A DNA stretch of 64,000 nt. Origin: Pandoraea fibrosis. GTDB lineage: Bacteria; Pseudomonadota; Gammaproteobacteria; Burkholderiales; Burkholderiaceae. Of the stretch, positions 1-8,042 are shown piece after piece. A program made the translations under genes and the position numbers. The DNA is taken from assembly GCF_000807775.2 (NCBI RefSeq), contig NZ_CP047385.1, positions 868,001 to 932,000 on the forward strand. Reading direction: 5' to 3'. Below the pieces are notes generated by a model. The model was not told the DNA's origin. It did no database searches and saw only the letters and a program-made list of their open reading frames with translations. Position 1 is the stretch's first letter; every line of letters begins with the position of its first letter.

Positions 1-86
1 GTGACTCCATCGCGTGTGCTGCGCGAAGACAACCAAGACGTCTTGACGCATCCCCATGAAAGCGGGGAGAGGAGCTGGAAAGAAAG

Positions 87-983
87 ATGGACCGACTTGA
101 GCAATACCGAATCTTCGTCAAGGTAGCCGAGCTGGGCAGCTTCATAAAGACAGCCCAACTTCTGGAGATTCCGCGCGCTTCAATCTCGGCCGGTGTGCAG
201 CAATTGGAAACTGCGCTGGGGGCAAGGCTACTGCATCGGACCACGCGAAGCGTTTCGGTGACGCCGGACGGCGCTCAAGTGTTGGAGCGCGTGCGCAAAC
301 TGTTGGCGGATGCCGACGATATCGAGCAACTCTTCCACTCTCGTTCGCTACAGGTGTCCGGGCGCCTGAACATCGATGCGCCAAGCCGCATCGCCAGACG
401 TCTGATTGCCCCTGCTCTCCCAAGCCTTCTACGCACCTATCCCCGTTTACAGGTCGGACTCGGTTCAAGCGACCGAACCATCGATTTGATACAGGAAGGC
501 GTCGATTGTGCGGTACGGGTGGGAGCATCGCGCGACAGCAGCCTGGTAGTCAGGCCGTTGGGCCATATCGCCATGATCAACTGTGGCAGTCCTGACTACT
601 TGCGAGAATACGGCATGCCGCTCAGTCCTGAAGATCTTCGACAGGGACATTGGTGCGTGGGCTACTCGCCAGCGGCGGCAGGGACTGAAGCCCCGTGGGA
701 GGTTGCGGGACAATCGCTGGCGCTACAACTCCCTAGCCAGGTTATCGCCAACAACGTCGAGGGCTACATTGCATGCTGCGTCGCAGGTCTCGGCTTAATC
801 CAGATTCCTCGTTTCGACGTTCAGCACCTGATCGATGCTGGCAGCCTCATCGAAGTCATGCCACAGTTCCCGGCGGCGTCCATGCCCATTTCTCTGGTCT
901 ATCCGCATCGGAGACAGCGGTCGAATCGATTAATCGCGTTTATCGAATGGTTCGAATCGCTGATGAAGCAGCACCTTGAATAG
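87..983 (+). CDS. LysR-family transcriptional regulator
   Basis: A 298-residue LysR-type regulator of the usual family length. The N-terminal winged helix-turn-helix spans about residues 4-62 (recognition region around PRASISAGVQQLE) and is followed by a LysR substrate-binding domain (about 90-290). The ATG is preceded by a GGGAGAGGAG stretch at 65-74, about 12 bases away. LysR genes are often divergent from their target, which would then lie left of the window; the gene to the right converges with it. The effector cannot be told from sequence. The family call is firm; the target is unknown. Confidence 0.93.
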   Translation: MDRLEQYRIFVKVAELGSFIKTAQLLEIPRASISAGVQQLETALGARLLHRTTRSVSVTPDGAQVLERVRKLLADADDIEQLFHSRSLQVSGRLNIDAPSRIARRLIAPALPSLLRTYPRLQVGLGSSDRTIDLIQEGVDCAVRVGASRDSSLVVRPLGHIAMINCGSPDYLREYGMPLSPEDLRQGHWCVGYSPAAAGTEAPWEVAGQSLALQLPSQVIANNVEGYIACCVAGLGLIQIPRFDVQHLIDAGSLIEVMPQFPAASMPISLVYPHRRQRSNRLIAFIEWFESLMKQHLE

Positions 984-1014
984 CCGGCTCCACACGCGAT
1001 GACGCCCGCTCCAT

Positions 1015-1956
1015 TCATTGCGGACCCGTATCGCCCAAATCGCGGCTCGATTCCCGCCATACCACGCGATTGCGTCCTTCCTTCTTCGCACGATACAAAT
1101 GATCGTCTGCCGCCTTCAACAGGGCGGCAGCGGATTCGTCCGTGCCGGGTTGCAGCGTCGCCCCACCCAGGCTCACCGTGACCTGACCGGCGTGCGCAGC
1201 ATCGGACCATAGCAGCGGCAGCCGAGAGGTTGCCTCGCGCAGACGTTCGGCGAACCGCGCAGCACCTTCGGCCTCGGTGCCCGGCATCAGCACCACGAAC
1301 TCCTCTCCGCCATAGCGGGCTACCAGGTCCGTCGAGCGCACCATTTCGCGGGTCAGTATCGAGGCGACGCCCTGCAGCACCCGATCCCCCATTGCATGGC
1401 CTGCGCGATCATTGAATTCCTTGAAAAAATCGATGTCGAGAATCGCCACCGAAAGCGGGCGTCCTTCTCGCGCGGCGTGTGCCCATTCGGTCGCGTAACG
1501 GTCGTCGAAATAGCGCCGGTTCGCAATCTCGGTCAGCCCGTCGACGTTGGCCATCGTCTCGAGCATCCGACGCTGCCGGGCGAGTTGCAGGTGCAGGCGC
1601 ACGCGTGCGCGCACCACAGCGAGATTGAACGGCTTTGTGATGTAGTCGGAGGCACCTAGGGTCAGTCCGTTCTCTTCGTCTTCCGGCGTATCGAGGCCGG
1701 TAATGAAGACAACGGCAATCGCCGCCGTGTGTGGATCGCTCTTGAGCCGGCGCAATACGTCATACCCCGTTACCTCGGGCATCACGACGTCGAGCAGAAT
1801 CAGGTCCGGACGATGTTGTGCGGCAAGCGTCAGCGCCTGTTCGCCGTTTTTGGCGAGAATGACGGTGCAATCGGACTTCAGCAAATCCGTCAGTACCTGA
1901 CGGTTGATCGCCGCATCGTCCACCACCAGCACTTTTTGCATTTCAGTCTTGCTCAA
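1015..1956 (-). CDS. Response regulator with GGDEF domain (diguanylate cyclase)
   Basis: A 313-residue receiver-GGDEF protein predicted to make cyclic di-GMP when phosphorylated. The receiver (residues 7-122) has the acidic pair D13/D14, the phospho-acceptor D56 in [10 protein letters not shown], and K108 in YITKPF. The cyclase domain has an intact GGEEF active site at 216-220. An RxxD inhibitory site (R207-D210) lies exactly five residues before it, so product feedback inhibition is expected. The start codon lies inside the 3' end of the upstream hybrid kinase gene (14-base overlap), so the two are translationally coupled and probably form one phosphorelay. It converges with the LysR gene, leaving only 31 bases between them. 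Confidence 0.95.
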   Translation of the reverse strand: MSKTEMQKVLVVDDAAINRQVLTDLLKSDCTVILAKNGEQALTLAAQHRPDLILLDVVMPEVTGYDVLRRLKSDPHTAAIAVVFITGLDTPEDEENGLTLGASDYITKPFNLAVVRARVRLHLQLARQRRMLETMANVDGLTEIANRRYFDDRYATEWAHAAREGRPLSVAILDIDFFKEFNDRAGHAMGDRVLQGVASILTREMVRSTDLVARYGGEEFVVLMPGTEAEGAARFAERLREATSRLPLLWSDAAHAGQVTVSLGGATLQPGTDESAAALLKAADDHLYRAKKEGRNRVVWRESSRDLGDTGPQ

Positions 1957-4831
1957 CAGACACCCCCCATTGAATTCCTGCCGCGACAGCTAGCGCTTCC
2001 AACTGCGCCAGCGCGCTCGCATATTCGACATCGATCACCGCACCGGCAATCTCGGCAAGTGCGTCATCAGACCACACGTTTCCCTTTGCCGCTTTCAAAT
2101 CCGATAACGCGTCGAGCGCACGGGCATCGTCCGCGCGCAGCAGCCCGGCGAGTCGCTTCACAAGCGGGATAAGCTCGGTGAGATCGGACGCCCCGGCGGC
2201 CACGGCAGTCGTCATGTCCATCTGTCTGAGACCATCGACGAACGCCGTCAGCGTGCCGGCCAAATCCGGCGTCAGGGCCAGTGCCTCTTCCTCGGCGCCC
2301 CGCCGCAATGCCCGTTCGACCTCACCGGCAAGCCATGACAGATTTCCCGCACCAAGGTAGGCGCAGGCCGACTTCAGGCCATGTGAGATAGATTCGATTT
2401 CGCCCAGGTCACGGCGCTCGGCCGCATCGAGCAGCGCCTGCGCAGACCGGGCGTGGTCCTCGCGGAAACTGTGAATAAGCTTGTACAACAGGGCGGGATT
2501 ATGATTGACCCGTTGCAGCGCTGCCTGCCAACTCACACCCGCGAGCTGCGGCAGCGGCTTCAATGGCGTCTGCCGCGGCAAACTTGCCGGGGAAGACGGG
2601 ACATCTGCCGCGGAGGATGCGTTCCGGATTGCCGATGGACGAACCCATGTCACCAGCACACGCAGCAACGCCTCGGGGTCGATCGGTTTCGCAATGTGGT
2701 CATTCATTCCCGCGTCGAGGCTCGCCTCGCGATCGCGCTCCATCGCGTGTGCGGTCATCGCCACGATCGGCAACGACTCGAAACCGGCCATTGCGCGAAT
2801 CGTGCGCGTCGCGCTCAACCCGTCCATGACCGGCATCTGGATATCCATCAGGACCAGATCGTATTGCGTAGTCTGCACCCGTGCGACAGCTTCACTGCCG
2901 TCCACGGCGACATCGACATGAACTGGCGTCTGCGCGAGAAACTCAAGCGCGACTTCCCGATTGATTTCGTTGTCCTCAACAAGCAACACCCTGGCACCGG
3001 CGAGATGCGAAAATTCGTCCGCCATCCCTGACGGAGACATTTCACGCACCTGAGCCGTTTCCGTTCGAGACGCCGCTGCCGGATACAAAGCACTCAACAA
3101 TGTGTCGTGCAACGTTGATGGACTGACCGGCTTGGACAAGACGCCATCGAGATGAACGCCGGTCGATTCCTCGATGACATCTTCGCGCGAGTACGCCGTC
3201 ACCATCAGCACCGCCGGAGTGGCAGCAATACGCGCGTCGCTACGAATGTAGCGTGTCGTCTCCACGCCATCCCACCCCGGCATGCGCCAGTCCATCAGTA
3301 CCAGGTCGATCGGCTTGCCTTCGCTGGACGCCACCACCAACGCATCGAGTGCAGCGACGCCGGACGAAGCCATGCTGACCTGCGCACCGAATGCCATCAC
3401 CATCTCGGCAAGGACTTCGCACGCCACTGCGTTGTCGTCGACGACCAACACCCGGCGCCCCTGCAATGACGGCACCTTGTGACGCTCCTGAGCATTTTCC
3501 TCGCGCCCGATTTCCAGGTCCACGGTGAAGGTAAAACGGCTGCCGGCGCCGGGCGTGCTCTGCACCTCGATGTCCCCGCCCATCAGTTCGACCAGTTGCT
3601 TGCTGATCGCAAGTCCCAGCCCGGTGCCACCGTACTGGCGGGTGATCGAGCCGTCCGCTTGCGAGAACATCTGAAAAAGCTTTGCCAGTTGAGCCTCGGT
3701 CATACCGATACCGGTATCCGCAACCGAGAATTGCAGCCTGGCGCGCTGCGCGTGCAGTGCCAGCAGATCGACGCTGACGACGATTTCCCCCTGGCGCGTA
3801 AACTTGGCAGCGTTCGTCCCGAGGTTGACGAGAATCTGACCGAGCCGCAGCGAATCGCCCATCAAGAGTGGCGGAATATCCTTGTCGACGCGAAACACCA
3901 CTTCGACACCGGTCGGCTCGGTCTTGAGCACGATCAAGCTCGACAGGTTGTCGAGAATATCCTGAAGTCGGAATGGCGCGTGCTCAAGGACAATCTTGCC
4001 CGCCTCGGCCTTCGAGAAATCGAGAATGTCATTGATGATACGAAGCAGGCTTTCCGCCGACGCGGCGATTTTCTCGACGTAGTTGCGTTGCTGCGGCGAA
4101 AGATCGGTCTTCAACACCAACCGGGTCATGCCAATGACGCCATTCATGGGTGTTCGTATCTCGTGACTCATGTTGGCGAGAAACTCGGACTTCATCCGCG
4201 ACGCCTCTTCTGCCGCTTCCTTCGCCTCACGCGTCGCCTGTTCGGCATGCTTTCGTTGCGTCACATCGAGCGCCGTCCAGACCGATCCTTTGCTCAAGTC
4301 GTTCGGGTCCAGCACTGCGCCGTGGTCTGCACACCAGATGGGCGTCCCGTCCTTGCGCACGAACTTTGCATCGCCCACGTGGACGCGCCCGCCAATCACC
4401 TCGTAGTCGCGCCCGGCTTCCTCCCACTCCTCGTCGGTGGCATAAAGAATACGCGTCGACTTGCCGACCGGTTCGCCCGCTTCGTAACCAAACAACTTCT
4501 CGAAGCCGCGATTGCATCGCACGATGACCCGGTCTTTGACAAAGCAGACGCTGACCGGCGTGTGATCCAGTACCGCCGTTTGCTCGAGAAGCGCTTGTTC
4601 GAGTTCCCCTCTCAACGAGGCCGCATCATCGAGCGCTGCGCTCGCCTGCCTCCGGGCGTCGGCCAGGGCAACTGCGAGTTTCTCGAGTTCGACTTCATGC
4701 TCCGATACCGTCGTTGTGAGTCGAACTGACCGGGCACGCTCGCGCCGAGTACGAAATACGGCCCAAACCGTCGCCGCCAGTAGTCCGCAGATCATTGGCC
4801 CCGGGTAGATCACCGCAATGAATTCCATCAT
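1943..4831 (-). CDS. Hybrid sensor histidine kinase (PAS-HisKA-HATPase-REC-REC-Hpt)
   Basis: Membrane-anchored phosphorelay kinase, 962 residues from the chosen ATG. In order: one N-terminal membrane helix (about 5-27), a short coiled coil, PAS (about 85-195), HisKA with catalytic H223 in SHEIRTP, HATPase ending in a [10 protein letters not shown] box, receiver 1 (D514), receiver 2 (D663), and an Hpt domain with H817 in [14 protein letters not shown]. The coding frame extends to a TTG at 4876, but GAGGA abuts that TTG directly. The ATG at 4831 places the membrane helix at the N-terminus, though it lacks a clear ribosome site, so the start is uncertain. There is little periplasmic sequence, so sensing is probably cytoplasmic via PAS. 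The Hpt output and the overlapping GGDEF response regulator suggest it controls cyclic di-GMP synthesis. Confidence 0.94.
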   Translation of the reverse strand: MMEFIAVIYPGPMICGLLAATVWAVFRTRRERARSVRLTTTVSEHEVELEKLAVALADARRQASAALDDAASLRGELEQALLEQTAVLDHTPVSVCFVKDRVIVRCNRGFEKLFGYEAGEPVGKSTRILYATDEEWEEAGRDYEVIGGRVHVGDAKFVRKDGTPIWCADHGAVLDPNDLSKGSVWTALDVTQRKHAEQATREAKEAAEEASRMKSEFLANMSHEIRTPMNGVIGMTRLVLKTDLSPQQRNYVEKIAASAESLLRIINDILDFSKAEAGKIVLEHAPFRLQDILDNLSSLIVLKTEPTGVEVVFRVDKDIPPLLMGDSLRLGQILVNLGTNAAKFTRQGEIVVSVDLLALHAQRARLQFSVADTGIGMTEAQLAKLFQMFSQADGSITRQYGGTGLGLAISKQLVELMGGDIEVQSTPGAGSRFTFTVDLEIGREENAQERHKVPSLQGRRVLVVDDNAVACEVLAEMVMAFGAQVSMASSGVAALDALVVASSEGKPIDLVLMDWRMPGWDGVETTRYIRSDARIAATPAVLMVTAYSREDVIEESTGVHLDGVLSKPVSPSTLHDTLLSALYPAAASRTETAQVREMSPSGMADEFSHLAGARVLLVEDNEINREVALEFLAQTPVHVDVAVDGSEAVARVQTTQYDLVLMDIQMPVMDGLSATRTIRAMAGFESLPIVAMTAHAMERDREASLDAGMNDHIAKPIDPEALLRVLVTWVRPSAIRNASSAADVPSSPASLPRQTPLKPLPQLAGVSWQAALQRVNHNPALLYKLIHSFREDHARSAQALLDAAERRDLGEIESISHGLKSACAYLGAGNLSWLAGEVERALRRGAEEEALALTPDLAGTLTAFVDGLRQMDMTTAVAAGASDLTELIPLVKRLAGLLRADDARALDALSDLKAAKGNVWSDDALAEIAGAVIDVEYASALAQLEALAVAAGIQWGVSVEQD

Positions 4832-5075
4832 CGATCTGTTTATTTTCTGGTTACGTGAGACGTTGCTCTCATCCAATCCTCATGACACATGTCACGTTGA
4901 ATGCCGTGGATCGGCCGCGCTTCAAAAAACCATACACTCGAACAATACCGAGCAATCTATGACCCGAACCTAATTTTCACTAATTATCCAATAATTCGCG
5001 TCCATTTTTCCTTTGATTTTGGGCGCACAAATAGCATACTCATTCGAGATTCACAACGTGCTGTCGATGAAGCGT

Positions 5076-5093
5076 TTACCAATCACTTGGTAA
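5076..5093. repeat. Perfect inverted repeat, 7-base arms
   Basis: TTACCAA and TTGGTAA separated by TCAC. Its size and position upstream of the kinase operon suit a dimeric regulator site. This is inference from symmetry alone. Confidence 0.4.
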
Positions 5094-5116
5094 TACGAGG
5101 CAATTTTCGCAGGATA

Positions 5117-5153
5117 TTTGCTGGGCTTAATCAAATCGATTAAGCCCAGCAAA
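5117..5153. repeat. Perfect inverted repeat, 16-base arms, 5-base loop
   Basis: The arms 5117-5132 and 5138-5153 are perfectly complementary around the loop AAATC. The symmetry is too long for chance. Neither strand has a T-run after the stem, so it is not a canonical intrinsic terminator. It could be an RNA hairpin, a protein site or the remnant of a mobile palindrome. Confidence 0.7.
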
Positions 5154-5208
5154 AGAAGAGGGATGTCGAGGGATGAGGCGGACAAGCGGTGGGCTCAGCT
5201 TGCCATCG

Positions 5209-5249
5209 GCGGATATGTCAGCCGCTGGGGAGACTTGTGACATATCCGC
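5209..5249. repeat. Perfect inverted repeat, 12-base arms, 17-base spacer
   Basis: The arms 5209-5220 (GCGGATATGTCA) and 5238-5249 are exact complements. A partial further copy of the arm (GGATATG) occurs at 5261-5267. Function is unknown; it lies downstream of the SDR gene. Confidence 0.5.
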
Positions 5250-5264
5250 GTATTACCTGTGGAT

Positions 5265-5291
5265 ATGCCGGGATCGCGATCGTCCCGGCAT
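5265..5291 (-). terminator. Hairpin just after the SDR stop codon
   Basis: ATGCCGGGA (5265-5273) pairs with TCCCGGCAT (5283-5291), starting about 12 bases past the SDR stop on the minus strand. The stem is strong but there is no T-tract after it, so it may work as a 3' end stabiliser or a Rho-aided stop. Confidence 0.45.
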
Positions 5292-5302
5292 GATGACGGG
5301 GC

Positions 5303-6076
5303 TTACTTTGTCGTGTACCCGCCGTTGATCAAGATCGTCTGACCCGTGATCCACCAGCCATCGCTGACGAGATGCCGAATGAAGGGCACGACGTCCTCGA
5401 TGTCGGTCAATCCTGTCTTCGAGAACTTCGACAGTGCGGCAGCCGTCTTGTGATACGCGACCGCGTCCGTGCCTTCAGCGGGATAGAAGAACGGTGTGTC
5501 CATCGGACCGGGGCCGACGGCTGTCACCGAAATTCCGCGCTCGCCGAACTCTTTCGCGGCGGCCCGCGTGTAGTGCTCCACCGGCGCCTTCGTGCCCGCG
5601 TAAGCCGCATAGAATGGGGTGAACGCGCCGAGGAGCGACGTCACCAGCGTGACGACTTTGCCGTTGTCGTTCACATGACGACCGGCTTCTCGCAGAAAGA
5701 AAAATGCCGACTTCGAATTCACGGCAGTCATCTCGTCGTACTCTGCCTCGGTGATCTCCGTGAATGCCTTCTTCAAGACTTTGCCGACCGTGTTGATGGC
5801 AATGTCTGGCCGCCCGACTGCCGCGATCGCGTCAGTGAACAGTTTCTCGACAGCGCCCGCACTCGTCAGATCTGCCTGGATGGCGACGGCCTCTGCGCCC
5901 GCCTGCCGGATCGCTGCGACGGTCTCGTCCGCCGCCGCTTTCGTGCTGGGGCTGTTGTAGTGAATTACGACCGCTTTCGCACCGTGTGCTGCCAGGTCTC
6001 GCGCGATAAGGCCGCCAAGATTCTTTGCGCCGCCTGCAATCAGGACGGTCTTACCCTTGATGTCATGGTTCGCCAT
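5303..6076 (-). CDS. Short-chain dehydrogenase/reductase (SDR)
   Basis: Classical SDR of 257 residues, probably NAD(P)-dependent and cytoplasmic. The dinucleotide-binding glycine loop is GGAKNLGG (15-22). The active site includes S147, Y159 and K163 (YAGTK), and the usual NNAG motif appears as NTVG (95-98). The frame extends 13 codons upstream, but the ATG at 6076 has a good GGAGAAAGG ribosome site just before it and begins the normal SDR N-terminus (MANHDIKGKTVLIAGG). It is followed by a hairpin and apparently transcribed alone. The substrate cannot be predicted from the sequence. Confidence 0.92.
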   Translation of the reverse strand: MANHDIKGKTVLIAGGAKNLGGLIARDLAAHGAKAVVIHYNSPSTKAAADETVAAIRQAGAEAVAIQADLTSAGAVEKLFTDAIAAVGRPDIAINTVGKVLKKAFTEITEAEYDEMTAVNSKSAFFFLREAGRHVNDNGKVVTLVTSLLGAFTPFYAAYAGTKAPVEHYTRAAAKEFGERGISVTAVGPGPMDTPFFYPAEGTDAVAYHKTAAALSKFSKTGLTDIEDVVPFIRHLVSDGWWITGQTILINGGYTTK

Positions 6077-6237
6077 TGCCTTTCTCCAGTCCGATGGACC
6101 GCCCAATGCAGCCACCGCTGTCGTAAATCATATAGTTCAGCTTGGACGCAATAAAGCCTCCAAATCTGGATGCATTAACCAGAATCCGAGCCCAATGGAA
6201 ACGCTTCGACGGCAACGCTCAAGTTTGTGTGAAACGT

Positions 6238-6894
6238 TTAGGCGGTAGGCTGGGCGTCCACCAGCATGATCTCAATACGCTCCTTTCCCCGCCCTGTGTT
6301 CTTGCGCTTGAGTTTCACCGCACCAACCTCGCGAGTCGATTTTGGATGCGTGCCGCCACATGCCATCATCGCAAAGCCGTCGACTTTCCAGTATCTGCGC
6401 TGCGTTTGGATATCGCTGAAGCCGGTGAGAATAGGGAGGTCGCGCGTCGTCAAATTGCCCGCCTCCCATTCGATCTCGGGAAACAGCGGCGCCAGGCTGA
6501 CATCGCTCGCGAAGTCGATGCGCGCCTTGTCTTGTGCGATGTGGGCACCGATGCGCTCGATGCCCGGACGCAGCTGATAGACCAACTGCAAGACCATTTC
6601 TGCGGCGAAGTGCAGGCGCATGAGGCGATAGCGCCGTTCCCAGTCAATTTGCCATGTGGCGCGGTCCCCTACACGTAACGAATGGTCGTGCGGCAACGTA
6701 TAAACGATTCCCAGACCAAGCCTTTCGGCTTTGATCACCGGGTATCCGCCAAGGGAACCTTCGTCGCTTTCCTGGCCGCCGGAGAATGCAAAAAATATCG
6801 TCGACTCGACCTGGACGTGCTCACCGTCAACCTGACTGACGGCGGTATCTAGCGTTGTTTGGTAAGGTTCGTCCCAGAATATTTTTTGCGTCAC
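6238..6894 (-). CDS. AlaX-like alanyl-tRNA editing hydrolase
   Basis: A 218-residue protein resembling free-standing editing domains of alanyl-tRNA synthetase, which hydrolyse mischarged Ser- or Gly-tRNA(Ala). The C-terminal metal motif CGGTH (179-183) followed by a conserved EVG is intact, as is the N-terminal FFAFSGGQESDEG segment. The first metal motif, normally HxxxH, reads HFAAE (H95, E99), so one histidine is glutamate. From memory, a subgroup of Burkholderia homologues also has HFAAE, so this may be a subfamily trait. The start is a GTG with a weak ribosome site. It is on the same strand as the SDR gene but 161 bases away. Confidence 0.82.
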   Translation of the reverse strand: MTQKIFWDEPYQTTLDTAVSQVDGEHVQVESTIFFAFSGGQESDEGSLGGYPVIKAERLGLGIVYTLPHDHSLRVGDRATWQIDWERRYRLMRLHFAAEMVLQLVYQLRPGIERIGAHIAQDKARIDFASDVSLAPLFPEIEWEAGNLTTRDLPILTGFSDIQTQRRYWKVDGFAMMACGGTHPKSTREVGAVKLKRKNTGRGKERIEIMLVDAQPTA

Positions 6895-7114
6895 GATTCG
6901 ACCGATCCTGTTCTTTCCCGAAAAGGTTCACAGGGTAATCGAGCCGAATTCGAGTGGCTTGTACGATCTTGCGATCGGCATGCGCTTCGCATTGCAACAT
7001 CAACTGCGTGGTCCTCGCTCGCGGTAAGCGTTTTTATGGCGGCTTTCGACCCGAAAGGGACGTTTCGGAACTGCGGGCGTCGCGAACATCGAGCCCGAAA
7101 TGCCTCGAGACGGA

Positions 7115-7723
7115 TCATCGACGTTCCAGCAAAGACGTATTGTCTTGTCCCAAGATATCCCGAATCTGATCGTTTTCGAGCATAACCATACTACCCGCCG
7201 GAAGCAGAAGGGTTTGCATCAATATTGGCTTGAACGTTAGTAGCTGGAAAACATAGCCCCCCCTCAAGTTCTCCGGGCTGTTGTCCCCTTCGGTATAGCC
7301 GAAGAACCAGCCCGAGTCATCCTGTTGGGGTTCGATTCGCTCTGCGTACATCTGGCTCGCGTCGAAAACACCGTCGGCAAATATGATCTTGTCTTGGAAC
7401 GAGATATCCGTGGGAGCTACGCCTAGCATCTTGGTAAGCGCGCTCTGGGCGGCAAGAACACGCAGAAAAATGCTGACGTCGTCGCGTGTCTGCGCAAAAG
7501 GATTGTGGCCATAGTCCGGCTCGCAGATAACTACCTCGCCGTGTCGTTCGAGCAAGATCAGGAATGACCAACCGAACCGAATTCGCAGACCATCTGCAAG
7601 TACCATTCCATTTGCGTATTGCCGGTGTAGTTCATTGACAACGGCCTCCGCTGTCTGCTCCAGAGCACCGTCAAAATTTATGCGAACTCGTTTTTCGCCA
7701 AAAGGCCTGATAAGCGTTGCCAT
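7115..7723 (-). CDS. Probable immunity-like protein (Imm33/DUF2185-like C-terminus)
   Basis: A 202-residue soluble protein. The C-terminal part contains DSGWFFGYTEGD (about 136-147), then a hydrophobic segment and LLLPAGSMVMLE. That pattern of DSGW, an acidic GxE-like turn and a closing PxGS is what I associate with the DUF2185/Imm33 fold, found in polymorphic-toxin immunity proteins and also in housekeeping-like singletons. The N-terminal 120 residues are not recognised. The DNA is visibly more AT-rich than the core genes and the ribosome site is poor, both consistent with recent acquisition. No toxin gene is adjacent. The protein is likely real; the family call is tentative. Confidence 0.6.
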   Translation of the reverse strand: MATLIRPFGEKRVRINFDGALEQTAEAVVNELHRQYANGMVLADGLRIRFGWSFLILLERHGEVVICEPDYGHNPFAQTRDDVSIFLRVLAAQSALTKMLGVAPTDISFQDKIIFADGVFDASQMYAERIEPQQDDSGWFFGYTEGDNSPENLRGGYVFQLLTFKPILMQTLLLPAGSMVMLENDQIRDILGQDNTSLLERR

Positions 7724-8042
7724 ATATTCACAATTCAGTTCGATTTCTTTGCTTGGGAGAATCAGTGTTCGAACACTCGATCATTACGGTACGCACTTGG
7801 CCGACAACGGTAAAGTGCAATCATCTCGGCAATGCCCACTTCTGGCCGAAAACGGTCGTCGCTCCTGAGACTGTAGACACTCATTCCAATCTCCACGGGC
7901 AGCGCACGACGGCGTAGCTTACGGGATGCCCGATCTCGCTGAGCCGTTATCGGATCTATTGCTATTAGCAAGTCGCAAAATCAGCCCTCCGCAATCAACG
8001 TGTTAGAATCTTTGACTGATCAAACATTGATCCGTCCAAAAA
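7724..8042. other. Intergenic region between divergent genes
   Basis: About 320 bases, AT-richer than average, holding the promoters of the immunity-like gene (minus) and the drug-exporter gene (plus). No gene is supported. A segment at about 7838-7862 (TTCTGGCCGAAAACGGTCG) resembles the reverse complement of a segment at about 7038-7065, suggesting a small dispersed repeat. Confidence 0.5.
8018..8032. promoter_or_regulatory. Palindrome before the MFS/MarR operon, candidate MarR operator
   Basis: GATCAA-ACA-TTGATC, a perfect 6-3-6 inverted repeat ending 10 bases before the exporter start codon. MarR proteins bind such compact palindromes and the operon encodes one, so autoregulation is a reasonable inference. 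Confidence 0.5.

Larger units (their letters stand above)
4832..5302. other. AT-rich intergenic region with several palindromes
   Basis: About 470 bases between the kinase and the SDR gene, both on the minus strand. The part from about 4930 to 5160 is clearly more AT-rich than the neighbouring genes. I see no convincing gene: the one 80-codon frame on the plus strand has no ribosome site or recognisable protein. The region should hold the kinase promoter and the SDR terminator. It contains three perfect inverted repeats (5076-5093, 5117-5153, 5209-5249) plus a terminator-like hairpin at 5265-5291. Confidence 0.6.

Noticed and set aside
4901..5143. 80-codon plus-strand open frame in the AT-rich gap.
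   Set aside because: No ribosome site, no recognisable protein, and it runs into the 16-base hairpin; AT-rich chance frame.
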